Assembly (NCBI GenBank): GCA_947044365.1
Contig: OX345636.1
Location: 23,159,466-23,223,465 of the forward strand
From: Petrosia ficiformis
Lineage: Eukaryota; Porifera; Demospongiae; Haplosclerida; Petrosiidae
Length of the DNA: 64,000 nt
Direction of reading: 5' to 3'
Shown: in pieces, positions 28,601 to 35,138 of the stretch
Position numbering within the stretch: position 1 is the stretch's first letter
How the letters are laid out: every line of letters starts with the position of its first letter
Notes under the pieces: generated by a model
The model's input: only the letters and a program-made list of their open reading frames with translations
The model's database searches: none
Told to the model about the DNA's origin: nothing
Translations under genes and position numbers: made by a program

Positions 28601-31600
28601 TGTATTATTGCACTGTAATACTGTAACTCATTGCATTTAAATATATGATATCATCAAACCTTGATTAATAATCCTTAATGCCACTTCCTCTTCCACTCGG
28701 CCTTCTTTAATAAAATGTTTCTTGAGAGCTTCGGGACTAGGTTTGCCTGTAGTTTCATCATATACATCAGACATCTTTAATCTCTCACTGGATGGTGAGG
28801 CAACATCTGGAAAATACAAAATTACATATTGAATAAAATAGTGAATAACTACATGTATAGTACATATACTGTACATGTATACATGTATTCAGAACTATAC
28901 ATACATGTACATTCCACCACCAAGAGATACATGTACATACACATGCACAATGTACATGTACTCGTACATTCCCCTACCCAGAGATACATGTATAAATGTT
29001 TCTGTTGTTTTATGTAAACAAATCTACATGTACATGAAAATGAAAATTCGTGTGCCTAGCATGCTAGCAAAAGGAGTAAAACATAATGAACAAACAAACA
29101 CAACAAACAAGCAGCCACAATGGCTTAGAAAATTCATAAAATACAACAGCTACAATGGCTTAGAAAATATTAAAACAACCACCATGGCTTAGAAAATAAG
29201 CTAGCCACAATGGTTTAGAAAACAAGCAGCCACAATGGCTTAGAGAATAAGCAGCCACAATTGTTCAGAAAATGTGAAGTTGAAGTAAAAAAGCATATAC
29301 CTAAGCCCTAATACAGACATACATGTACATTGATCTCACAAGTCAACAATAGTTACTAATTTCAAATCATACAAGTTAACAGTGTTTAAAAGCATTTCAT
29401 AAAATTATTGTTTTCCTGATGCTAATATCTGTTATTTCATTAGCTTTGCATTCCTAATGGCTCTTCATATTTCCTGTCCAAAATGAGATCATTAATGCTA
29501 ATTACTAATTTACATGTACTATATAGGTATGTTATATGTACATGTAATAATTAATGTATACCAGGAAATTAAATGATTTAGAATATGTGTCTACTTTACA
29601 TGTACATGTAGTTACATATATGTACATGTATACATGTACATGTACACCAGAGGTTTTGATAACTTTTGAAGTATGGGCCAAATTAGCTCAACAATGGTTA
29701 GTATGTGTAATACATTTTGAGTCAATTAACAAAGAGTTAATGCTGTTGATGACGTGACAATATAATCATAATTAACTGTGCCATCTGGCACAAAGACAGA
29801 ACTGTGCAGTGCCAAATAAGAAGCTCTTTGGGCCAATGGTGCACCATATGAGCTTATCAAAAACACTGATGTACATAATTATGTACATGCAAGGTTTCAT
29901 TTTATTAGGAAGTTAAAGAATCGATGATGCGAATCACACTGTGTGAGGTATGCTTCCTCAGGAAATCTATATAATTTAGGGACTCTGAGGTTGCTTCTAG
30001 GGACCCAGAAGGCTTGTAGCTGAGATGTTGTTGGATGTTGAAATAGATTTGGTCTGAAATCTAGGGGATGTGAAAACTCAAGTTAGGGAGAGATATCCCC
30101 CCTTCCCACTGTATGAAACCTTGACATGTATACAGTACAGCTACAACTTTACATAGTATACACACATATATATATATATACACGTACAGTATATGTCAGT
30201 AAAATGTCACCATACAGTATAGTAATTATTTAGTTGTTTCATTTCCATACTACAGTAGTTCAACAGTAATTTTACCAGTAATTACTGTACTTGTCAATTC
30301 AACACCACAGTAGTGAGACAGTAATTACTATACTATACTGACAGTAGAACTAAGATAATTACTGTTACTGTATGGTGACTTTTTATTGACATACACTGTA
30401 TAAGTACATTGTACATGAACATAAACTGTACATAAACAACAACATGTATGTACATGTAAATGTACATTGTACAAAAGATTTGTATGAGTAAATTTGTAGT
30501 CAGATATATGTTACGCCTACTGATTCATGGAAATGTCTACAAGTGCAAGTACAGGCATGCGTATACATGTACATGTACAAATGTACATGTACATGTGTAT
30601 ATAGTAAATGTTTCATAAGAATTCTAGTAATATAATTATGTACTGTACTTTCATGTATTAGTGATATTAGACACAGTGTATTTTACAAATATTTAATTAA
30701 CAACTACATGTAAATATTGGCTTCCCTCTACACACACATGTGTACATGTAATCAATCAGGTTGAAAATATAGTAATTCTTTGTCAATAAGTATGTAAATT
30801 GTGTGTCCACTATGAAAATTACCACACATGTAACACATAGCAATAACATAGTAACTGGCTATACAATGTACATGTACATGTACATGTATGTACATATACA
30901 TGTACATGTAGTTTATGTCTGAAATTATTATAATAGAGTTATTATAATTATAGACATACACAATGAATGGCACATAGGGTATATATCAGGTTTAGAATGT
31001 GTATGTATATATCTAGCACTATAAGTACTGTATATTTCAACAATACATTGCTTGCATAGTACCTGATATTATTAAGTATAATAAGTATCACTCCACCTCC
31101 ATTAACTATAGTGTACTACATGTACAGTATGAGAGTGAAGTACATGTACATTCTACTACACATTATTAAACATTAGTACTATGCTATCCCATACAATGTA
31201 AAGGGAATTCATACATTACTATCATTACAGTAGAAAGTAGTACTATAGAAGTTCAGATGGCTATCACCTTATACATGTGTATGTGTACCTCCCATCATAG
31301 TATGTACAGTACATAAAAAGTTAAAGTTTTGTAATACATTAGTGTAAGCTGAAGTACTGTACATGTATAACATGTCATGTATGTAGTTAGAAAAGTAAGG
31401 GGGACAATTCAAATCATGGATCAAATGAACTTGACTACATGAACAACAAGAACCTGTTCCTTGAGATTTCTACAGAGACAATAAGTCAATAGTACATCCT
31501 ACTGTCCCTACATAAGTATAGCTCGAGTATAACATAGGAGTTAGACATGTATATAGAGTGGCTAGTTGAATTACAAAATGTCTGTTACTCAGGTACCATT

Positions 31601-34600
31601 CCAATCTTGTTTCAAGGCTTTTTTGGGTTTTGATATCCCTACATTGTACTGCTCTTTCATTTTTTGTTTTGTGAATGTTTAAAAAAAAAGAATTATGTAC
31701 ATGTACGTGTGTATATTATATGCAATACATGTACCACTATACAGTGGTACATGTATTGCATATATTATACACATATACATGTACATAATTAATTTATAAA
31801 TAAATAATATAAATCATTATAATTACAATGTCTGCCAACACTGGTCGGGAATAACCACCACTCAGCATGAATTAACCACCTCTCAGATGAGTTAACCACT
31901 TATCAGATAATGGGTACTGAGACAGTATTAAGTACATGCATATACTGGATAAACAGCACCAAAATATACAAGTTAGAATCCAACCACCATTCTAAATATC
32001 CTGGGCAGAACACTGTAATAATATCATGATATAAATTAAGGTGCATACTTACTGACATCAAAATTTTTATATTAATTTGAAAAGGTGTGGCATTGCTAAA
32101 AGTGTATATACTTTTGATCATAGGTGGACTGTTCTACTATTACGAATGTTTTCTAGAGCCTTTAGGCACTGTGGAGGTCAATCATAAGGCTATTTAAACT
32201 GGAAAATCATCCACGAATGAAGCTTAAGAGTGAATCAGTTGAAGTACATTTAACCTGCAGTTTCATTTTCATGAAGTAAACTCTTATAACTGCTGGATAT
32301 ACTACAAAAAATGATTTTAAGACTGCAACAAGAAAGCCATAGCTACTAATGTAATTTAGGAAAGCATTCACACACATATTTAATAAGCTCATATACACAG
32401 TGTACATGTACATGTACATTAGCAAACATTTGTAGTGGAAAAACTACCTTGGTTTATGACTTGATATATACACATGTACATGTATAATTATAATATATGA
32501 TGTAATTTTACTATACATCATGGTTTCATACAGGATTTTTGTTAGGGAAGTGTTGATGTGTAGCACACTACTCCTGGGGGTGTGGGGGTATGCTTCTGGT
32601 GTGCCGTTGTAGAATGTTGAATAGTGATGTTTCAATAATGGCCAGTTTTAGTTATAGTTGTAGTACATAGTTTCTCAAACCTTTAGTTTACATGTAGTTG
32701 TAGTTTAATTAATGAAAGTAATATTGGACTTACTAGTTGTGCCCAATATTGGCAAATTTTCATTTTAGTTAGTTATAGTTATTGCAATAGACCCGTAATT
32801 TAGTTATAGTTTCATTAATTAAAAGTCACAATGCCTCACTGAAAGGGGTTTTAGTTATAGCTATAGTTAACTAAAACAACACTAATATTGAAATGCATTT
32901 TGCCTGAAATCTAGGTAAATGCGAGTTAGGGGGGATATCCCTTCCTTCCCCCTGACTGTATGAAACTATGTACACAAATGAGAACATATCCAACAACATA
33001 ATTTTGATTAGAAACTTATATACTATTCATCCAATGTGTACAGAAACTAATGAGATGAGGTATCTATAAGAGCTATCACTAAACTTAGATACCAAATTTT
33101 ACTAAATTCAAAATGGTGGAATAGCAGTCATTCAGTATTATTTGCTGGAAAAAGTCCAAATTATAATACTGTGTATAACAATCAGTAACTACTACACATG
33201 TATTAAACAGCACTATAAAAATCATAGGATTACATTCTCTCTTGCATAGTATGTTGTAATATGACAAATTTGTGTGTGTAGGTATGGTGAGTGTCATAGT
33301 TTATGGGGTATTGTGACAATTATAAAGCCTGTTTACATTCACGATGACCTCAAAATAATCATGATATGATAAATTTATATTTAATATAGTATACAATTTA
33401 ATGTCATAAGGTAAAATACATGATTATACTGTAACTCAATAATGAAGACATGGATTGAAATTTGACGCACACGAAAAAGAATGGGAAGGATAATTATATG
33501 AAAATGGTGCAAGAAAAGAGATTGTTGCTCCTTCCAAACTAAAGCTACAAAGATTTTTCTGAGAACAAGGTGAACATAAATGCCCTTTAATTGCACTATT
33601 TTCAGGCAAGAATTCATAGTGGATTTCTCAAATTACATGAGCTTTGTATGTTTCATTTGGGTTTATTCAATACCTTATAATGACATCCAAAATTCCTAAA
33701 TCCACAAGATTCCCCTTAAAGAGGAAGGTAACACACATAATTAAAAGATAATTTGAGCCCTGTACAGTTTATGCAAAAATGTGTAGCAATTAAGGTGGAG
33801 TGTTATTCATAAAGATGTTTCACAATATTTCAGTTCCTTCATAGTATTTATCTTCCTATTACTGAAGGCGTTATTTCAGTAGCAGTGTGAAGTAAAGAAA
33901 TAGGAAAATGAAAGTTACACATACATGTACAAATTCAAATATAACATTATCTAATCATACCATACTAACTTCCTCTCTTCACAAAAGACTTGTTTTGATA
34001 CCCTACAGACTACAGTTTTAATACTAAAATTCATATGTAGAGTTATGAATGTAATTATAGACATGCTGTGTAAAGCTACATGTGAGCCTGTTCTCATGAA
34101 ATGATAAAAGCACAATTTATAACATTACTGAATTTTATAATTACATAATATTATACAAAGCAAAAACACAGAAACAAAGTAATAATAACCATTTAGGAAC
34201 TTTACACAGTGTATAACTCCAGACAAAGACTCCAGCATAATAAACAACAGTAATTAAGAATTTATGGTACCCTCTAAAAGTAAACTAAGTCCACTATCTA
34301 ACTATATAGCCTTGTAGAGTTTCCATTTTGAGCCAAATGTAAGTATCAATTGGAGAATATCAAACATGAGACTAAGTATAATAATAATATATATATAATA
34401 TTATAATTATTATATATTATATATATATATATATATATAATATATATACATAATACATTAAACTTGAATATTATGGCAACTTTTATATTAACACAGATAT
34501 CAGTCATATATTTAAACAATAAACTAGAGAAGCTACAGATTAAATACAGGTATTATATACATATGTATATCATCTATCTACCACTGGTTGTTTTTTTTTT

Positions 34601-34742
34601 TTTTTTTTTTAACAACTGTTTAGAGCTTCATAAACATTGCCTGCAAAATTGTTTACATCAATGGTATTTCAGACTTACGCTCCACGACACGGCCCGTGGT
34701 TGTCATTTCAACCTCTGGTGTTGTTGGCGAGTCTTCTGCCAT
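5245..34742 (-). CDS. CnA: Calcineurin A: Ca2+/calmodulin-dependent Ser/Thr phosphatase 2B catalytic subunit
   Basis: Twelve coding exons join in phase: 34742-34679, 28806-28660, 25200-25019, 22268-22157, 18705-18560, 16993-16851, 15096-15019, 14456-14236, 10483-10394, 7844-7754, 6889-6792, 5453-5245. The sum is 1581 nt (526 aa plus TAG); human PPP3CA is about 521 aa. Visible motifs: GDIHGQ (about residues 92-97) and GDYVDRG (120-126) in exon 3, LLRGNHE (149-155) in exon 4, CVHGG in exon 5, RAHEAQDAG in exon 7; these supply the PPP-family Fe/Zn ligands. Exons 8-9 encode the calcineurin B-binding helix ([15 protein letters not shown]), followed by an acidic linker. Exon 10 is the calmodulin-binding segment ([19 protein letters not shown]). 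Exon 12 carries the autoinhibitory segment ([14 protein letters not shown]). All regulatory parts are intact, so the product should dephosphorylate NFAT-type and other substrates with a calcineurin B partner. Nearly all introns contain transposons or satellites. Confidence 0.96.
5454..6791 (-). other. Calcineurin A intron 11
   Basis: Bounded by a GTAAGT donor after exon 11 and an AG acceptor before exon 12. Open frames around 6050-6450 show no family resemblance that I can name. No clear mobile element is visible apart from TACATGTA-rich tracts. Confidence 0.6.
7523..7655. mobile_element. Degenerate family A MITE copy
   Basis: Contains the family A inner pieces (ctactgtcagtacagtaact and a gtgacctttta end) but with many substitutions and a shortened middle. 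It lies about 100 bp from the 3' end of exon 10, in intron 10 of calcineurin A. Confidence 0.5.
7873..8300. repeat. TATACAGTGTATACAT satellite
   Basis: About 430 bp of degenerate, partly self-complementary repeats of the form tacagtgtatacattata. The block starts about 30 bp upstream of the acceptor of exon 10 (calmodulin-binding exon) and occupies the last part of intron 9. It borders the pogo-like transposase relic on its right. Confidence 0.85.
8301..9925 (+). pseudogene. Pogo/Tigger-type (Jerky family) DDE transposase relic
   Basis: Open stretches in shifting frames give a recognisable DDE transposase. [19 protein letters not shown] (from about 8757) is the first-Asp block of Tigger/Jerky transposases. 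[18 protein letters not shown] in another frame (about 9009-9062) is the second-Asp block, and SIMQPMDQ (about 9107-9130) the third. A C-terminal region continues at 9151-9495. At least two frameshifts separate the blocks, so it is dead. Near 9894-9919 a sequence ending in atcaagggtctactgta resembles a Tigger terminal repeat. The relic lies on the opposite strand inside intron 9 of calcineurin A. The blocks are seen in the sequence; the family name comes from knowledge of Tigger elements. Confidence 0.8.
10729..11078. mobile_element. hAT-like non-autonomous element (GGCTGGGA / TCCCAGCCC ends)
   Basis: Starts with aaggctgggaaaagtatttg and ends with attcgtcccatccctag; the reversed end matches the start imperfectly, as in short hAT terminal repeats. 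A second copy with the same interior (cattcgaatc, tgccacacaccca, gcgcacttgtacac) is at 20999-21386, and an end fragment is near 25430-25496. No transposase is encoded. Confidence 0.6.
11047..11533. repeat. 44-bp tandem array, 11 copies, chimeric unit
   Basis: Eleven nearly identical 44-bp units. Each joins ttgaatattcgtcccatccc, the end of the hAT-like element just to the left, to tagtaattactgtggtattg, an inner piece of MITE family A. The family A piece continues beyond the array to about 11610. Copies 6, 8 and 10 read CCCAGCC where the others read CCCATCC, so the later part has an 88-bp higher-order period. Confidence 0.92.
11886..12624. mobile_element. MITE family C (CCATCCCTATGATTGC ends), interrupted
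   Basis: Left end CCATCCCTATGATTGCTTTC, right end near 12606-12622 agcaatcataagga, its inverted counterpart. The core shared with other copies includes cttgtgtcac, the tgcgttgtatac-like segment, gttaaggaagttgc, tcggtcaattaatgg and agctacagaccagcagg. Other copies: 19536-20074, 27608-28118 (inverted), about 41640-41860 (inverted, truncated), 49873-50262, 50285-50700 and 56578-57325. Another element is nested at about 11929-12150. Confidence 0.75.
11929..12150. mobile_element. Nested element with TGACCTAATTTT ends
   Basis: The ends tgacctaattttcgagaag and its imperfect complement (cttttcaaaaattaggtca) enclose a second inverted pair (aaatgcttacc and ggtaagcattt). The element interrupts the family C MITE between its left end and its AT-rich microsatellite. 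It is short and has no coding capacity. Confidence 0.65.
13181..13612. repeat. 70-bp tandem repeat, 6 copies
   Basis: Units begin at 13181, 13251, 13321, 13391, 13461 and 13531 with gagtacaatctaatatcaca. The first five are essentially identical; the last carries changes and a short insertion. Each unit contains the palindrome ctatcacaatagtgata. Located in calcineurin A intron 8. Confidence 0.95.
13871..14034. mobile_element. Family A MITE, shortened copy
   Basis: Begins gtacagtgtatgtcaataaa and ends with a tttttattgacaagtac-type inverted end. The interior has lost part of the usual middle. It lies about 200 bp downstream of exon 8 in intron 8 of calcineurin A. Confidence 0.7.
14518..14700. 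repeat. GATG/ATGA microsatellite
   Basis: A run of atggatggatga-type tetranucleotides just upstream, in the sense of the gene, of the exon 8 acceptor. It produces long artificial open frames (HPSIHPF-type repeats) running into exon 8; these are not coding. A similar microsatellite occurs at about 63907-64000. Confidence 0.9.
17053..17570. mobile_element. TA-flanked element with TAGTTGGTAAAAT ends
   Basis: Left end tatagttggtaaaat followed by cgtgg, and right end attttaccaactata preceded by ccacgaaaattgg, are inverted repeats. The element is about 518 bp, lies in calcineurin A intron 5, and has no convincing coding sequence. TA at both ends suggests a Tc1/mariner-type element; that is inference. 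Confidence 0.7.
17694..18188. mobile_element. Family A MITE interrupted by another repeat
   Basis: The left half (17694-about 17829) and right half (about 18092-18188) match the two ends of family A. The middle (about 17830-18091) holds a different repeat, beginning gttcacattcacgatgtcct and ending near gtgaacatgaatgacctt. That inner repeat also occurs alone at about 33325-33595. This is a nested insertion. Confidence 0.7.
18335..18559. repeat. 27-bp tandem array abutting the exon 5 splice donor
   Basis: Eight copies of a 27-bp unit with cores starting at 18344, 18371, 18398, 18425, 18452, 18479, 18506 and 18533 (catcatctagtgtaagtac). The array sits in intron 5 immediately after the donor of calcineurin A exon 5. 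The unit resembles the 3' end of that exon: the exon reads TTTACACTAGATGATATTAA and each unit reads CTTACACTAGATGATGGTAG on the gene strand. Each unit therefore carries a donor-like GATGATG/GTAGGA. Confidence 0.92.
18861..19452. mobile_element. Pogo/Tigger-like element with 26-bp terminal repeats and a transposase fragment
   Basis: Ends CTGTAAATCCCATAATGTTA (continuing acgg) and the exact inverted counterpart finishing at 19452, flanked by TA on both sides, which is the expected Tc1/pogo target. The minus strand from about 19240 to 18953 reads [13 protein letters not shown] and then [15 protein letters not shown] and [15 protein letters not shown], resembling the end of the catalytic domain of Tigger/Jerky transposases. 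The N-terminal two thirds are missing, so the copy is an internal deletion derivative. It lies in calcineurin A intron 4. Confidence 0.75.
19536..20074. mobile_element. MITE family C copy
   Basis: Starts tatggcccatagggccatcc and ends with aaagcaatcatagggatac. It contains the AT microsatellite, gttaaggaagttg, tcggtcaattaatgg and ctacagaccagcaag segments shared by the family. Located in calcineurin A intron 4. Confidence 0.8.
20215..20400. mobile_element. MITE family D copy (TTTTTGATAAGCTCATATGG)
   Basis: The left part reads tgtttttgataagctcatat, and the right end aaacttatcaaaacctctga is a partial inverted match. The same sequence occurs inverted at 29648-29872 and 45938-46156, about 85% alike by eye. 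There is no coding capacity. Confidence 0.7.
20400..20834. mobile_element. hAT-like MITE family E containing a large perfect hairpin
   Basis: The segment from the ttgataattcaatatcgtga region to tcacatatccctaa has a relative at about 25620-25935 (cactagtatggatagtttag, ggtttttctaatt, ttcaaatatcatgatactgc, cgcacatccctaa). Ends of the CACATCCCTA type are typical of some hAT families. The present copy is unusual because its right half has become a long hairpin (20642-20784). Confidence 0.6.
20642..20784. repeat. 52-bp perfect inverted repeat (hairpin)
   Basis: The left arm (about 20642-20693) starts GTTTCGAATATCATGATACT and the right arm (about 20733-20784) is its exact complement, ending AGTATCATGATATTCGAAAC. 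The loop of about 39 bp contains a further partial copy of the inner arm (gtattgctgccaaaaatat). Located in calcineurin A intron 4. Confidence 0.9.
20999..21386. mobile_element. hAT-like non-autonomous element, second copy
   Basis: Begins taggactgggaaaagctttg and shares cattcgaatcc, tttgaacctttgctgccat and gtgcacttgtacac with the copy at 10729-11078. The right end (gatattgaatagcctaacag) is eroded. Confidence 0.55.
22270..22369. repeat. Purine/pyrimidine microsatellite forming the exon 4 polypyrimidine tract
   Basis: About 100 bp of GAGAGGGA-type sequence on the plus strand. On the gene strand this is an uninterrupted C/T tract ending in CTACAG at the acceptor of calcineurin A exon 4 (exon starts at 22268). 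It thus doubles as a very long polypyrimidine tract. Confidence 0.9.
22480..22836. repeat. Interspersed repeat family F
   Basis: Parts of this segment (aaacatgcttcatta, gagtgtttgagagtgcagtg, acaatgcccacac) recur in inverted orientation at about 44800-45050 (gggcattgtcactgactact, tcaaacactcatcttgc, gaagcatgttttt). No terminal repeats or coding sequence identified. Confidence 0.6.
22837..23558. mobile_element. TTAA-flanked non-autonomous element (piggyBac-like ends)
   Basis: A TTAA target flanks both sides (22837-22840 and 23555-23558). Terminal inverted repeats start GGTTACGGGATACT and end AGTATCCCGTAACC. It is about 720 bp with no coding sequence recognised. Precise TTAA flanks are the hallmark of piggyBac elements; the ends alone do not prove the superfamily. 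Located in calcineurin A intron 3. Confidence 0.8.
23638..23701. repeat. 18-bp perfect inverted repeat
   Basis: ATGACACAAAAATGCATC at 23638-23655 and its complement GATGCATTTTTGTGTCAT at 23684-23701, with a 28-bp loop. It lies just beyond the TTAA element and may be an element end pair or a small hairpin. Confidence 0.8.
24398..24770. repeat. 40-bp tandem repeat, about 7 good copies plus degenerate flanks
   Basis: Units start agttatgaaccagtatagat at about 24469, 24509, 24549, 24589, 24629, 24669 and 24709. Variants alternate between ctatactgta and ctgtactgta. Degenerate copies flank both sides. Located in calcineurin A intron 3, about 250 bp beyond the exon 3 donor. Confidence 0.92.
25620..25935. 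mobile_element. hAT-like MITE family E, second copy
   Basis: Shares cactagtatggatagtttag, ggtttttctaatt and aatatcatgatactgcatcg with 20400-20834 and ends cgcacatccctaa. It lacks the large hairpin of the first copy and so probably shows the earlier form. Confidence 0.6.
26721..27102. mobile_element. MITE family B copy with poly-G and poly-C tracts
   Basis: Starts caggctttcatttag and ends taaatgaaaccctca, inverted repeats of the CAGGGTTTCAT family. The copy contains a G run at about 26780-26802 and C runs at about 27065-27089. Other family copies: 29890-30124, 32521-32966, 35551-35745 and 42833-43072. Confidence 0.75.
27103..27315. mobile_element. Family A MITE copy
   Basis: Directly abuts the family B copy on its left. 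Starts cagtatatgtcaataacaag and ends with a ttttatttacatatatactg inverted end. The central AGTAATTACTGT palindromes are intact. Confidence 0.75.
27608..28118. mobile_element. MITE family C copy, inverted
   Basis: Starts aacatccctataattgcc and ends aaagcaattatagggatggc. It holds the CpG-rich core (cgaacgcgcgttcttttacg, gagcccccgggtatgacgta) in reverse relative to the other copies. Confidence 0.78.
29017..29275. repeat. Repeat module G: ccacaatggcttagaaaata units plus flank
   Basis: Five or six degenerate units of cagccacaatggcttagaaa with a flank gcctagcatgctagcaaaag. The whole module occurs inverted at about 36425-36645 (ctaagccattgtggctgctt, ttgctagcatgctagaca). The two copies sit on either side of the calcineurin A/C2orf81-like promoter. 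Confidence 0.75.
29648..29872. mobile_element. MITE family D copy
   Basis: Inverted relative to 20215-20400: starts cagaggttttgataactttt and ends agcttatcaaaaacactga. Length and interior match the copy at 45938-46156. Confidence 0.75.
29890..30124. mobile_element. MITE family B copy
   Basis: Starts caaggtttcattt and ends ctgtatgaaaccttga. The interior shares ctctgaggttgcttctaggg and ggtctgaaatctagggg with 42833-43072 in reverse orientation. Confidence 0.75.
30185..30400. mobile_element. Family A MITE, near full-length
   Basis: Starts tacagtatatgtcagtaaaa and ends ttttattgacatacactgta. One of the best preserved copies (216 bp); both halves and the palindromic centre are present. Confidence 0.8.
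31697..31791. repeat. Long near-perfect palindrome, arms about 45 bp
   Basis: The left arm (tatgtacatgtacgtgtgta, then tattatatgcaatacatgta and ccact) is answered by a right arm reading agtggtacatgtattgcata and tattatacacatatacatgt, with only a few bases between arms. The sequence could extrude as a cruciform. No element family recognised. Confidence 0.85.
32521..32966. mobile_element. MITE family B copy with internal insertion
   Basis: Starts tggtttcatacaggattttt and ends ctgactgtatgaaacta. A T/A-rich insert of repeated tagttatagtt units (about 32640-32885) interrupts the family B interior (gggtgtgggggtatgcttct on the left, gaaatctaggtaaatgcgag on the right). Confidence 0.65.
33325..33595. 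repeat. Interspersed repeat H, solo copy
   Basis: Matches the sequence nested at about 17830-18091 (gtttacattcacgatgacct, tttaatgtcataaggt, aaaaagaatgggaaggata, tatgaaaatggtgcaag). The solo copy and the nested copy share boundaries, which helps define the element. Confidence 0.65.
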
Positions 34743-35138
34743 TTCTTTCTGTATTAGAGCAAGCTTCCTGATTGATTAGTCCTACAGGAATTTTGCAACC
34801 CTTGATAAACCACACATACTTTCAACATTAAAATACAATTTACTTACACTTTCCAATATGGTTTAGCTTTTGTTAAAGCCTTCTCAGAAGTCGATGTAGC
34901 AGGATGAAGTGTTAGCCGATACTAATGAAGTTCTATTTCGTTTATGTAATAAATGGAAGACAGGCGGCCATTTTAAAATTAATGCTAACTATGACGTATG
35001 AAGTTGAGATTATTGTAGGTCTCATTCCCAAGACATCTAAGGCTAGGAATGGAATGAGACCATTCTCACTAACATGACGTCACTAAACTGATTTTCCTTA
35101 GCAACACATAGCAACACTGCACACTCAAGTTAACAAAC
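34743..35138. promoter_or_regulatory. Bidirectional promoter region, calcineurin A / C2orf81-like gene
   Basis: The two start codons lie 396 bp apart, head to head. A perfect CRE palindrome TGACGTCA sits at 35075-35082 and a half site TGACGTA near 34993. A GCGGCCATTTTAAAA (YY1-like) motif is near 34967-34981. Two direct AGCAAC half-sites (35100-35105 and 35109-35114) resemble RFX half-sites. No mobile element is recognised here, in contrast to both flanks. Factor assignments are by motif only. Confidence 0.6.

Larger units (their letters stand above)
28807..34678 (-). other. Calcineurin A intron 1 with many repeats
   Basis: A 5.9-kb first intron. It contains family D (29648-29872), family B (29890-30124 and 32521-32966), family A (30185-30400), a 90-bp palindrome (31697-31791), the repeat at 33325-33595 and AT microsatellites near 34380-34460. 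I see no coding sequence. Long first introns often hold regulatory elements; nothing specific is supported here. Confidence 0.6.
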
